A stretch of DNA of 64,000 nt, from contig CAMAPK010000008.1 of assembly GCA_945860135.1 (NCBI GenBank), positions 24,894-88,893 on the forward strand, given 5' to 3'. Shown here one piece after another: positions 57,804 to 64,000 of this stretch. The notes under the pieces are model-generated. The model made no database searches and was not told the origin of the DNA. It was given only the letters and a program-made list of their open reading frames with translations. This DNA is from Nitrosovibrio sp. Nv4 (lineage in GTDB: Bacteria > Pseudomonadota > Gammaproteobacteria > Burkholderiales > Nitrosomonadaceae). Within the stretch, counting starts at the first letter, position 1. Each line of letters opens with the position of its first letter. A program made the translations under genes and the position numbers.

Positions 57804-57834
57804 TCTGACAGGTAGTGTCAGAAATAATTTCTGA
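57804..57834. repeat. Two overlapping palindromes beside the cassette array
   Basis: TCTGACA / TGTCAGA with five bases between (57804-57822) overlaps the 17-base palindrome TCAGAAAT-A-ATTTCTGA (57818-57834). The next bases, CTGAAAACGG, include the reverse complement of GTTTTCAG, a core found in Tn402-type terminal repeats. It marks the outer border of the cassette array on this side. Confidence 0.45.
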
Positions 57835-57909
57835 AAACGGTACAGTTCTACAGGTCGCGATGGTCGGTTCCCGACACGTTGCAGTCAGTCGAGATTCCAA
57901 AAAGCAGAC

Positions 57910-57969
57910 CATCAACGCCTGAATTAAGCCGAGCCGCGAAGTGGCTTCGGCTTGAATGAATTGTTATGC
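57910..57969 (-). other. attC site of cassette 4
   Basis: 60-base recombination site. On the minus strand R'' is GCATAAC and R' is GTTGATG; between them AAGCCGAAGCC pairs with GGCTCGGCTT leaving one unpaired base, as in folded attC sites. The stop codon of the cassette gene (57964-57966) lies inside the R'' box. It closely resembles classical short attC sites such as that of aadA cassettes. Confidence 0.9.
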
Positions 57970-58527
57970 CCCACTAGCCGCCCCCGGAAGCCGCACCCAT
58001 CCCAGCGTTGACTCAATGTGCCTGCGAAACTGTGTGTCTATTTGAGCTGGGGTGCGACGGATATACTGCTCTGCATTGTCGCGCTCCGGGCCAACCAGAT
58101 TGTGAAGGTGTTCCACTACTTGTCCTTTCGTTGGGACGACATCACGATCTGCGAACTTGGGTTTAAGTGCGGTCCAAATGACATGCTCGATCCCGTTCGA
58201 TTCCGCCCAGGCTGGAAGTTCTGGAATGCATGAAGGGCATCCCGCTCCACGCGACCATGAGCCGATGTACTTGGTGGGATCCTTTGAGGTCATGCGCTCC
58301 CGCGCAGCCAAGGCGGCTTTAGCTTCTTGAAGAGACGCAGACACCATTACCGCCCAAAGGCTCCTGACTGGTGAAGCAGAGTCATGAAGGACCAACGTTA
58401 TGCGGTTGTCTTGTGATTGTCGAAGGAACTCGACACGAATGAACGGCCCATCCTCAAACCACCGGCGATGGATCGGAAGTTCTCGACTGTCCCAGACAAG
58501 TGATCCCCAACCAAGGCAAGCAATCAT
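57964..58527 (-). CDS. Cassette 4 gene: gamma-glutamylcyclotransferase-like protein
   Basis: 187 residues. The start IACLGWGSLVWDSRELPIHRR resembles the N-terminal phosphate/glutamyl-binding loop of the GGCT/ChaC fold (YGSL-like pattern), and a Glu-containing loop could be catalytic (PAWAESNGIEHVIW). Identity is too vague for a reaction. The gene is a typical integron cassette: a short leader with CGGAGTG ribosome site and a stop codon in the attC. No signal peptide. Confidence 0.7.
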   Translation of the reverse strand: MIACLGWGSLVWDSRELPIHRRWFEDGPFIRVEFLRQSQDNRITLVLHDSASPVRSLWAVMVSASLQEAKAALAARERMTSKDPTKYIGSWSRGAGCPSCIPELPAWAESNGIEHVIWTALKPKFADRDVVPTKGQVVEHLHNLVGPERDNAEQYIRRTPAQIDTQFRRHIESTLGWVRLPGAASGA

Positions 58528-58549
58528 CGTGGCGTCTCACTCCGTGGGA

Positions 58550-58619
58550 GTATAACGTTTGAATTCACCGGACCTTACGCATAAAGCCGCGCAAGGTCCG
58601 GTGGAATGATGGGTTGGGC
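58550..58619 (-). other. attC site of cassette 3
   Basis: 70 bases. On the minus strand R'' is GCCCAAC and R' is GTTATAC. The internal arms CACCGGACCTT and AAGGTCCGGTG pair perfectly over 11 bases. R'' is the exact complement of the first bases of cassette 3 (TTGGGC), as required for a circular cassette. Confidence 0.92.
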
Positions 58620-58658
58620 AGCTCGTGTTCATGTGTTGCCAGTGGTCTGTCCGCGAAA

Positions 58659-59279
58659 TTACTGACGAGCAGGAATCGCTACTCCCGCCCGTATTAGTGC
58701 ATGCTCCCACGCATCTGTCGCTTTCTCACAAATGTCAGCAAATTCGCCAAGGAGGATGCCTCGTTCATCGACGACCTGAGCCGTGATAGCGAGCTTCACG
58801 CTGCCCCCGCCTTGCGTTTCTGTTTTCATTTCACCCGTTCTTGGATCAAACGTAAAAGAGGCCGAACTACCAGCACCAGTACCAGTGGAAACACTGAGCA
58901 TTTGATTGAGACCTTGAATCTTCGGATAGTGACCAGACCGTGGCTTGCTGCTTAGCTCGGCGTGTTTGTCGGTATTCCAGAGATCATGGACGAGGGCGAC
59001 ATTCTTGTCGGAATTGATCAGCGCATCGCCCTCGAAGACTTTGGTGCTCTTCAAGCACCACGCTTTCAGATGGTCTTTCATGCACGCGATATTTGTGATG
59101 AGGAGCGTAGCGATGTTTGCCAGCCCCGCCTCAGTCTTACCTTGGGAGAAATCGACTTTGCAATAGTAGCCACCAGGCGTAGCACCCTGCTCTGGCTTGA
59201 TAGAGGAAAGGTCAGAATCCTCAAGGCTGCCAAGTGCTTCATGCATTTGTCTGATCTTGCGATCAAGTAGATCAAGCAT
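58659..59279 (-). CDS. Cassette 3 gene: hypothetical protein
   Basis: 206 residues, soluble, not recognised. It starts with a likely helical region (LDLLDRKIRQMHEALGSLED), has TLLITNIACMKDHLKAWCLKS and HDLWNTDKHAEL in the middle, and a Gly/Ser/Thr-rich strand part (SVSTGTGAGSSASFTFDPRTG). The H-D-x-W-N-x-x-K-H pattern resembles short motifs of several uncharacterised helical proteins. The ribosome site GAGG is 7 bases upstream; the cassette leader is only 32 bases. Confidence 0.75.
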   Translation of the reverse strand: MLDLLDRKIRQMHEALGSLEDSDLSSIKPEQGATPGGYYCKVDFSQGKTEAGLANIATLLITNIACMKDHLKAWCLKSTKVFEGDALINSDKNVALVHDLWNTDKHAELSSKPRSGHYPKIQGLNQMLSVSTGTGAGSSASFTFDPRTGEMKTETQGGGSVKLAITAQVVDERGILLGEFADICEKATDAWEHALIRAGVAIPARQ

Positions 59280-59305
59280 AACAAACCCTCGTCGCGTGAG
59301 CAGCT

Positions 59306-59403
59306 GCCCAACGTTGCAATGAGCCGCACTTGACGGCGACCGACCAGAGTGGCAGCGCAGGGAGCGGAGCGGTCAAGTGTCGGCCTCCATTGCCTTGTTA
59401 GGT
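59306..59403 (-). other. attC site of cassette 2
   Basis: 98 bases. Minus-strand R'' is ACCTAAC and R' is GTTGGGC, both matching the consensus. GCAATG...GCCGCACTTGAC pairs with GTCAAGTGTCGGC...CATTGC. Cassette 2 starts TTAGGC, complementing its R'' in all but the last base. Confidence 0.92.
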
Positions 59404-59419
59404 ACCGGTCTGCAACGAG

Positions 59420-60310
59420 CTAAACGCATAATGTCGCTGTGTTGTCGCTGAGTTCGACACGAGAAAACTTGATTGGAGTCTTGACAACATTTCCGCCCCC
59501 ATCAAGGACTCTAAGACGAGCCTCGGAATTTCTCACGCTGATAATTTCCAACCTCCAAGTTTCATCAGGAAGCTTTGCCAGTACGTTCGGGGGAGTCGTC
59601 GCTGCAATTTGAAATATAACTCGGTATTCGTGGTTGGCATTAGGCCCGTAGATAATCGGTCCACTATGTCCGTGCCGTTTCTGCTGATATTCGATGTGCG
59701 CGACTTCTCGAGTGAGTTGTTGCGCAGGAAATAACCCCTTTCGCGGTGCAAGCAATGAAAACTTGGGACTACTGTCAGGCTTGATGGCAGGCTTTTCGGT
59801 TTCTATAACATTCAACGTATAGAAAGACGTATATGTAAAATGGCCCCGGGCGCGTCCGTAATTTGTTATGTGGGCACCGCTGGAACTGATGCACAGGTCG
59901 AACTGCCGTCGCGCTCCACGATCACCTTCCAACGGAAAGGCGAAATCCGCCTCCGATAGCGCGGCGTCATATTCGTCTAACGCAGAAAAGCTCGGGATTA
60001 CGAAGCTCGCGAACCAAAATGGTTCGGTAATGCATGTTAGCGGCTCCGCAAAGATACTTTCGAATTCTGGTTCGGGGTAGTTAATTCTCCCGGATGTGTG
60101 GTAGTGCACTTCGAAGTTTTTCGGTTGCGAAGAGGTAATAGTGTGGATGTGATCTGGTTCAGATTCCGGATCTTTCATGTAGTGGTATGAAGAGGACTCA
60201 GTTTCACCAGCGCGCCTTTGCGTTATATACAGCGACCCATCCTTTTCGTCTTGATAAAAGGTTATGAACTTCCGTACCTCGGCGCCGTGTCGTAGAAGAA
60301 TTCGGTTCAT
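59420..60310 (-). CDS. Cassette 2 gene: hypothetical protein
   Basis: 296 residues, not recognised, no signal peptide or membrane segment. Rich in aromatic residues and short strands (FEVHYHTSGRINYP, FWFASFVIPSF, EYRVIFQIAATTPP), so probably a beta-rich soluble fold. The leader is only 11 bases: the cassette's own core TTAGGC doubles as ribosome site (AGGCGC) for the ATG at 60310. This is the largest cassette protein here. Confidence 0.75.
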   Translation of the reverse strand: MNRILLRHGAEVRKFITFYQDEKDGSLYITQRRAGETESSSYHYMKDPESEPDHIHTITSSQPKNFEVHYHTSGRINYPEPEFESIFAEPLTCITEPFWFASFVIPSFSALDEYDAALSEADFAFPLEGDRGARRQFDLCISSSGAHITNYGRARGHFTYTSFYTLNVIETEKPAIKPDSSPKFSLLAPRKGLFPAQQLTREVAHIEYQQKRHGHSGPIIYGPNANHEYRVIFQIAATTPPNVLAKLPDETWRLEIISVRNSEARLRVLDGGGNVVKTPIKFSRVELSDNTATLCV

Positions 60311-60315
60311 CTTGC

Positions 60316-60384
60316 GCCTAACGTGGAGGTCACCGGCGCTGCGCAGCTTTATCGCGAAGCGTCCGGTGGACCGCAGGGTTATGC
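60316..60384 (-). other. attC site of cassette 1
   Basis: 69 bases. Minus-strand R'' is GCATAAC, R' is GTTAGGC. Internal arms GGTCACCGG(C)GC and GC(G)TCCGGTGGACC pair with single unpaired bases. R'' is the exact complement of the first bases of cassette 1 at the attI junction (TTATGC). The stop of the cassette gene (60379-60381) is inside R''. Confidence 0.92.
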
Positions 60385-61191
60385 CTCATGGATTTCAACG
60401 GACTCAGCCTCGAATTCTTGGAAAGTGTTCAAGTCCTTTCCGAGGCGTACAACTGGGCGCCCCTTAAACCGAAGTTGTTGCTCTGCGACGGTCTTATAGC
60501 GGACAAAGTCGAAGTCTTCCTCACTAAGGCCAACTTTGACGTAGCGAGCGGGCGCAAGCTTTATCTCCGCCAACAACCTATTGGGAGACATGTTCGTGAC
60601 ATAGCCAACGATTTCATCTGGCTCACCGCGATAACTTTCGTTTTTGATTTCTCGGACGTAGGTCTGGGTTTCTGGCGTTAACTTGATGGACGATATGTTT
60701 AACGTCGGGGACGGTATTAGTTCAATGCTGTCGATGCCGCCAATGTTGTTGATGTGGTTGGTGATCTGAACAGTTTCTGCATAAATGGCACCTACCAACA
60801 CTGACCCCTCAACATCTCGGGCCTGGATTGATGTAGTGCCCGATTTCGGTTGGGGTGATAACACACTCTTAAGTGCGTACTTGGCAAGCGAACCTAAGCC
60901 TACTTTCAACAGCGTAAGAAGATACTGCTGTAGCGCCGGATCAGCGGCAAAAGGGATAAGCGCGTAGAGGTCAGAAGACTTGCGACGCTCCGAAATTTGG
61001 AGCGAAAGACGTTTGCGTTCTGCCTGCGTAAGATGCGCGCCCTTCTTGAGCCGACCATTCTCAAACTGGAAGGTCTTATGAATGATTCGCTGAACAGCAA
61101 CCAGAGTGTCGCCAAGCTCGTAAATCGGGATGGATCGCACGTCAAGCTCTTCGCCCGAAAATTTTAGCCAGAGCGATGGTTCTTCTTTCAT
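60379..61191 (-). CDS. Cassette 1 gene: hypothetical protein
   Basis: 270 residues, not recognised. It opens EPSLWLKFSGEELDVRSIPIYELGDTLVAVQRIIHKTF, has a basic region (LTQAERKRLSLQISERRKSSDLYAL), a moderately hydrophobic stretch at about 88-110 (QQYLLTLLKVGLGSLAKYAL) and a C-terminal strand-rich half with EIVGYVTNMSPNRLLAEIK. The first part resembles uncharacterised proteins seen near phage-defence genes, but I cannot support a function. Nearest to attI, thus the latest inserted and best placed to be transcribed. AGGAG ribosome site. Confidence 0.75.
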   Translation of the reverse strand: MKEEPSLWLKFSGEELDVRSIPIYELGDTLVAVQRIIHKTFQFENGRLKKGAHLTQAERKRLSLQISERRKSSDLYALIPFAADPALQQYLLTLLKVGLGSLAKYALKSVLSPQPKSGTTSIQARDVEGSVLVGAIYAETVQITNHINNIGGIDSIELIPSPTLNISSIKLTPETQTYVREIKNESYRGEPDEIVGYVTNMSPNRLLAEIKLAPARYVKVGLSEEDFDFVRYKTVAEQQLRFKGRPVVRLGKDLNTFQEFEAESVEIHEA

Positions 61192-61218
61192 GGCGCAACT
61201 CTCCTACAGGGGAATGAG

Positions 61219-61277
61219 GCATAACTTTGTTATAGGGAGACAGTTTTGCGCCCTAACTCCAACACTTGCTCCCTAAC
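61219..61277 (-). other. attI integration site, class 1 attI1-like
   Basis: On the minus strand the site ends CCCTATAACAAAGTTATGC, against CCCTAAAACAAAGTTAGGC in attI1 of class 1 integrons. Upstream lie two direct repeats GTTAGGGAGCAA and GTTAGGGCGCAA at the places of the attI1 repeats DR2 and DR1 (GTTATGGAGCA and GTTACGCAGCA). Recombination point is G|TTATGC at 61225/61224, from which cassette 1 starts. No intI gene adjoins it. Confidence 0.85.
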
Positions 61278-61391
61278 TCGGCATAGTGGATTACGCTAAG
61301 AATGGCTTACTGGTTGGACTTACGACAACTGCACCGGATTCTGAACAGGATTAAATTTTCGTAAAAAGCAGCACAACACACATTAGGGCAA

Positions 61392-61444
61392 AAGCATACA
61401 CCTAAGTCCATCTGACTGTCTGTTTTCGAGGGAAAGCATCAATG
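61392..61444. repeat. Dispersed intergenic repeat, copy 2
   Basis: Begins AAGCATACACC, carries TGACTGTC in the middle, and ends GAGGGAAAGCATCAATG, in the same order as 41674-41724. Just after it, GCGGACAG and TGTGCTTTCG follow, forming a partial inverted partner. It occupies the place where the integron integrase gene would be expected to begin. Confidence 0.5.
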
Positions 61445-61538
61445 TCCGATCTTGGCACGTTGCGGACAGTTGTGCTTTCGATAACAGCCACTCAACGTAA
61501 AGTAAGGGGCGCGCTTTAGCGTTCGTTGAAACGAATAA

Positions 61539-61883
61539 TCAGTCCTGGGCTTCAATTGTGAGGTCACAATCTGAACAACTATAAACCTTGCCGTTCTCAT
61601 CAAGAAACAAGATGTTGTCATAGTTAATGAGACAAATGGGGCAGATGGGAAAATCTGCTTCGCCAAATGTTGCCTTCCGCCGCACCATGAGCATCGTATT
61701 TTTGTGCCGCTCTGCGAGACGAACACGGCGCTCCAGCTCCGACATTTCTGTCTTGCTTTGCGAATCGCTGCTTTTCGACCCCGCCACCTCTTTCTGTTTA
61801 TCTTGAAGTTGGCGATTGAGCTCACGTTGATAGTCGTTAAATCGCTTTCTAAGCGCCGACGGAAGATTGAGGTCATTTTTCAA
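61539..61883 (-). CDS. Zinc-ribbon protein with coiled coil, hypothetical
   Basis: About 114 residues from a TTG at 61883 (AGGA site); an upstream ATG in the same frame at 61964 would give 141. The N-terminal half is a charged coiled coil (RKRFNDYQRELNRQLQDKQKE, ELERRVRLAERH), and the end has a four-cysteine zinc ribbon CPIC...CSDC with NYDNILFLDENGKVY between. No signal peptide. It reads in the same direction as the cassettes but lies on the other side of attI, so it is not a cassette. Confidence 0.6.
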   Translation of the reverse strand: MKNDLNLPSALRKRFNDYQRELNRQLQDKQKEVAGSKSSDSQSKTEMSELERRVRLAERHKNTMLMVRRKATFGEADFPICPICLINYDNILFLDENGKVYSCSDCDLTIEAQD

Positions 61884-61929
61884 GATGAAAATCCTACGAG
61901 ATTTGAAGGGCGAGCCGGCGCACCTAAGT

Positions 61930-62004
61930 CTATGTGCTTTTAATAAGCAGAAGGACGGCGCCAATAAGCACCAAAACCACGGTTATTACAATTTTTGGCT
62001 TCAT
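61930..62004 (-). CDS. Possible 24-residue single-pass membrane peptide
   Basis: Short frame KPKIVITVVLVLIGAVLLLI with a KST end: a basic N-terminus and one hydrophobic helix. No good ribosome site. A 17-codon hydrophobic frame lies just upstream at 62060-62113 and has a AAAGGAATAG site. Both may be chance. Confidence 0.25.
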   Translation of the reverse strand: MKPKIVITVVLVLIGAVLLLIKST

Positions 62005-62184
62005 CGGTACGCCGGAGTGGTCCTTGCCACGCAAGGGCGTCGATCTTAGACAGCACAACCTACCCAATAGCAGCAATTCCGATTATTGCAATAACCCTTA
62101 GACCAAGATCCATCGCTATTCCTTTACCAATTGTAATGCCGCCATGCACTTATGATCCGACAGATGTCAAACCATGGCTTTGAA

Positions 62185-62511
62185 TCAATATAGTTTCGTT
62201 TTGCAATACGCAATTGCATCGTTCGCGACCCTGGTCATCTTCGAGGAAGGCCCTGAGGTTGATGAGAATCTCTTTATGTCGTCTGCCACGACGTTATCCA
62301 CGACTTTCTCTGCGTAACAGACGCACCAGTTATTTTTCTCCGATTGCATCGCTTGTGGTGAGGACTTGGCTGCAGACGAGAGGCACGATTTATAGGTGGA
62401 GTTAAAAACAGATTTGCGCTGTGTACCTTCAAGTTGCGCAAATGCAGGCGTTTGGCTCAATAGCAAAGGAAATAGCAAGCCGATAAATTTTCTTCTGGGG
62501 GTTTGAGTCAT
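62185..62511 (-). CDS. Secreted cysteine-containing hypothetical protein
   Basis: 108 residues. A signal peptide with RRK before the hydrophobic core (FIGLLFPLLLSQTPAFA, cut after AFA) could use Sec or Tat. The mature part has four cysteines (KSCLSS, WCVCYAEK, AYCKTKLY), enough for two disulfides in the periplasm. Unknown family; size and layout are those of small periplasmic inhibitors or binding proteins. Confidence 0.6.
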   Translation of the reverse strand: MTQTPRRKFIGLLFPLLLSQTPAFAQLEGTQRKSVFNSTYKSCLSSAAKSSPQAMQSEKNNWCVCYAEKVVDNVVADDIKRFSSTSGPSSKMTRVANDAIAYCKTKLY

Positions 62512-62860
62512 TGGTTTTACCCTAGTTTCACGGATACTTAGATAAGAGCAGGTTGATGAATATTATCACTGTTTAATGGCTGCTTTGGAGCAGATGCTCG
62601 ACCGTCTCTTCCTGGCACAACTGAGACTCTCAGCGCATAGCTGACAGCAGCGTCGCAAATAAAACGATGACGACCCCCTACCAATGACCCGTTACAGTGT
62701 GTTTTTATTTACACCTATTGAAAAATATCACGATTGAGTTATGCTGGTTGCAGAAATTTGCAGCCCATAAAATGACGCCTTGCCGCTAAAAATGAAAAAC
62801 TATCTTCTAAGACTCAATACACTATTGTCCTGACTGAAAGAGCTCAGATATTCCTGAAAA
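62512..62860. other. Intergenic region before the J-domain gene
   Basis: 349 bases between divergent genes, becoming AT-rich toward the right. I see no open frame with protein character, no RNA gene and no clear promoter beyond AT-rich hexamers. Confidence 0.4.
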
Positions 62861-63631
62861 ATGCAAAAAAACTACTACAAGACACTGGGTGTGATTCAAG
62901 ATTCTGAAGACATTGTCATTAAGGCAGTATATCGTGCATTAGCACAGAGGTATCACCCGGATAAGTGGACAGGTGATCCAGTCGAAGCTACAAGGCGCAT
63001 GTCTGAAATTAACGAAGCTTATGAAGTACTTTCAGATCAAATAAAAAGAAAACAGTACGATCAAAGTCGAATATCGAATGAATATGATGAATCAGAAGAA
63101 GATTTTAATAATACCGAAACTGAGAATCGTTTTGGTAATTCGTTGGATGATGATTGGTGCGAGATAGTTAAATACTTCCCTAATCTCGATAAAATTGTTG
63201 AAGATTTATCAAAGATCTCAAAACCATTAGCACAAACATATAAAGTATATCTACTCGAAAATAAAGAGTTTGCAAAGCGGGGAACGATAGCACTACAGTT
63301 TGAAAGAAGATTCTTGGAAAAATATTTTGGAACTGATGATGAGATAATTCTATTCGCAAAATTTTTGATAAGGCTAGCATTAAGAAATGCTGCAAAAGAT
63401 TTAAATCGGGCAGTTAACCTCTTGGGATCAGACGTTCCTTCTACAGCAATTATCAGTAAGGTTCTAAGAGACTATCCAGAGATAGAAAAAATATATAAGC
63501 CTGCATATTATAAAAAAAACTCCTTCAAGAATGCTCCCCAAGTTTCTTCGATAACGGCAAGAGAATGGATGGGGATTGGAATTGGATCTTTCCTTTTACT
63601 CATAATATTCTTGGGGTATTCTGCTTCGTAG
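62861..63631 (+). CDS. Tail-anchored J-domain protein, AT-rich gene
   Basis: 256 residues. The N-terminal J-domain (about 3-68) is canonical, with YHPDKWTGD, so it can be expected to stimulate an Hsp70. The middle (70-225) is helical and unknown (IVKYFPNLDKIVEDLSKISK). A single membrane helix sits at the very C-terminus (about 236-252, MGIGIGSFLLLIIFLGY). The gene is visibly richer in A and T than the core genes, pointing to transfer. It differs from the J-domain protein at 41735-42805, which has an altered HPD. Confidence 0.8.
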   Translation: MQKNYYKTLGVIQDSEDIVIKAVYRALAQRYHPDKWTGDPVEATRRMSEINEAYEVLSDQIKRKQYDQSRISNEYDESEEDFNNTETENRFGNSLDDDWCEIVKYFPNLDKIVEDLSKISKPLAQTYKVYLLENKEFAKRGTIALQFERRFLEKYFGTDDEIILFAKFLIRLALRNAAKDLNRAVNLLGSDVPSTAIISKVLRDYPEIEKIYKPAYYKKNSFKNAPQVSSITAREWMGIGIGSFLLLIIFLGYSAS

Positions 63632-63746
63632 TCATGTATCAACTTAAGTCTGAACGTCTCCTCTTGGCACTTTTCGGCCGGTCACGATGATGGTCAATTT
63701 TCAACCGGCGTCAACACAGGTGCATCACTGGTTTTATGCGGTCGAG

Positions 63747-64000
63747 TTACGAGTGCAATGCGCGGAGTGCTGCTTCTGGTTCTTTCTCGACGATAGTCAG
63801 CAGGGCAGCAGCGGGCCCAGTGGGTTGGCGACGATGTTGCTCCCAGTTTCTGAGTGTTGCCACTTTTACTCCAATCAGTTGGGCAAATTCGCTTTGGCTC
63901 AATCCAATCTTGGCACGCACGGACTTTGCATCGGGTGAGCTGATCTTCGTTATTCTTCCGGGCGCAAGCTCACCGCGTCGAATTGCTATAGCTTCTTTCA
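63747..64000 (-). CDS. HigA/NadS-type HTH antitoxin (partial at right edge)
   Basis: At least 84 codons read in from the right edge and stop with TAA at 63747-63749. The segment DAKSVRAKIGLSQSEFAQLIGV then TLRNWEQHRRQPTGPAAALL is the HTH of the HigA-like antitoxins that follow a RelE/HigB toxin. The start lies at or just beyond base 64000, so a toxin gene is expected outside the window. Confidence 0.75.
   Translation of the reverse strand, partial: KEAIAIRRGELAPGRITKISSPDAKSVRAKIGLSQSEFAQLIGVKVATLRNWEQHRRQPTGPAAALLTIVEKEPEAALRALHS

Noticed and set aside
57622..57915. 97-codon minus-strand frame between rep and the cassette array
   Set aside because: Composition is not protein-like, it has no ribosome site, and it runs across the palindromes and into the outermost attC site.
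61492..61529. Possible fifth attC: TCAACG-TAAAG ... CTTTA-GCGTT-CGTTGA
   Set aside because: The arms are only 38 bases apart overall, shorter than known attC sites, the core is not consensus, and it lies on the wrong side of attI.
61278..64000. Integron integrase gene
   Set aside because: Looked for the tyrosine recombinase boxes and the intI-specific insertion on both strands; nothing found, so the array is reported as integrase-less within the window.
55010..64000. Right attachment site matching the tRNA 3' end
   Set aside because: No repeat of the terminal TCTGGGATTCGCTACCA stretch could be found by eye, so element limits are left open.

Overview
The window reads as the chromosome of a betaproteobacterium, most likely a Nitrosospira/Nitrosomonas-type ammonia oxidiser (order Nitrosomonadales). 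The clues are protein families typical of betaproteobacteria (DUF6776, DUF2863), the dnaE end followed by rplM-rpsI-argC, ErpA beside AnmK and an M23 peptidase, and a LptD-SurA-PdxA-RsmA block. No nitrification gene lies in the window, so the genus is an inference.

From 1 to about 54,400 the DNA is dense core genome. It holds: the end of dnaE, the L13/S9 operon, argC, a DUF6776 protein, a bactofilin and erpA (1-3.9 kb); anmK, an M23 peptidase, the sbp-cysT-cysW-cysA sulfate importer and a large porin (4-12.2 kb); ttcA, a DegQ-type protease, the divergent selD/selU pair and sdaA (12.5-18.7 kb); a BrnT/CopG-type toxin-antitoxin pair, an alpha/beta hydrolase, DUF2863, yciB-yciI-bolA-parvulin, alr and lplT (18.9-26.8 kb); lemA with two TPM proteins, a family 4 uracil-DNA glycosylase, rimI-tsaB, thpR, ispDF, prfB with its programmed frameshift, and lysS (26.8-36.2 kb); copA-copZ, YefM-YoeB, an MBL-fold protein, a membrane J-domain protein, mpl (36.3-44.9 kb); then lptD-surA-pdxA-rsmA, mltA, dsbC and a UbiH-family hydroxylase (45-54.4 kb). 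Two small non-autonomous inverted-repeat elements interrupt this backbone, at 31.4 kb and 54.5 kb.

A tRNA gene with anticodon CAU (54910-54985, probably tRNA-Ile2) marks the start of an accessory region that runs off the right edge. Next to the tRNA is a small integrative module read toward it: replication initiation protein, excisionase-like HTH protein, tyrosine integrase, with a repeat-rich leader upstream of rep.

Behind the module is an integron-type cassette array (57,910-61,277), read on the minus strand: an attI site closely resembling class 1 attI1, then four gene cassettes, each ended by its own attC site. The core-site bookkeeping is nearly perfect (each cassette's first bases complement its own R'' box), so the array is real. 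No integron integrase gene is present where it should be, or anywhere in the window. The four cassette proteins are essentially uncharacterised, with one gamma-glutamylcyclotransferase-like candidate. The last 2.8 kb carry a zinc-ribbon protein, a secreted cysteine-containing protein, an AT-rich membrane J-domain protein and the end of an HTH antitoxin gene.
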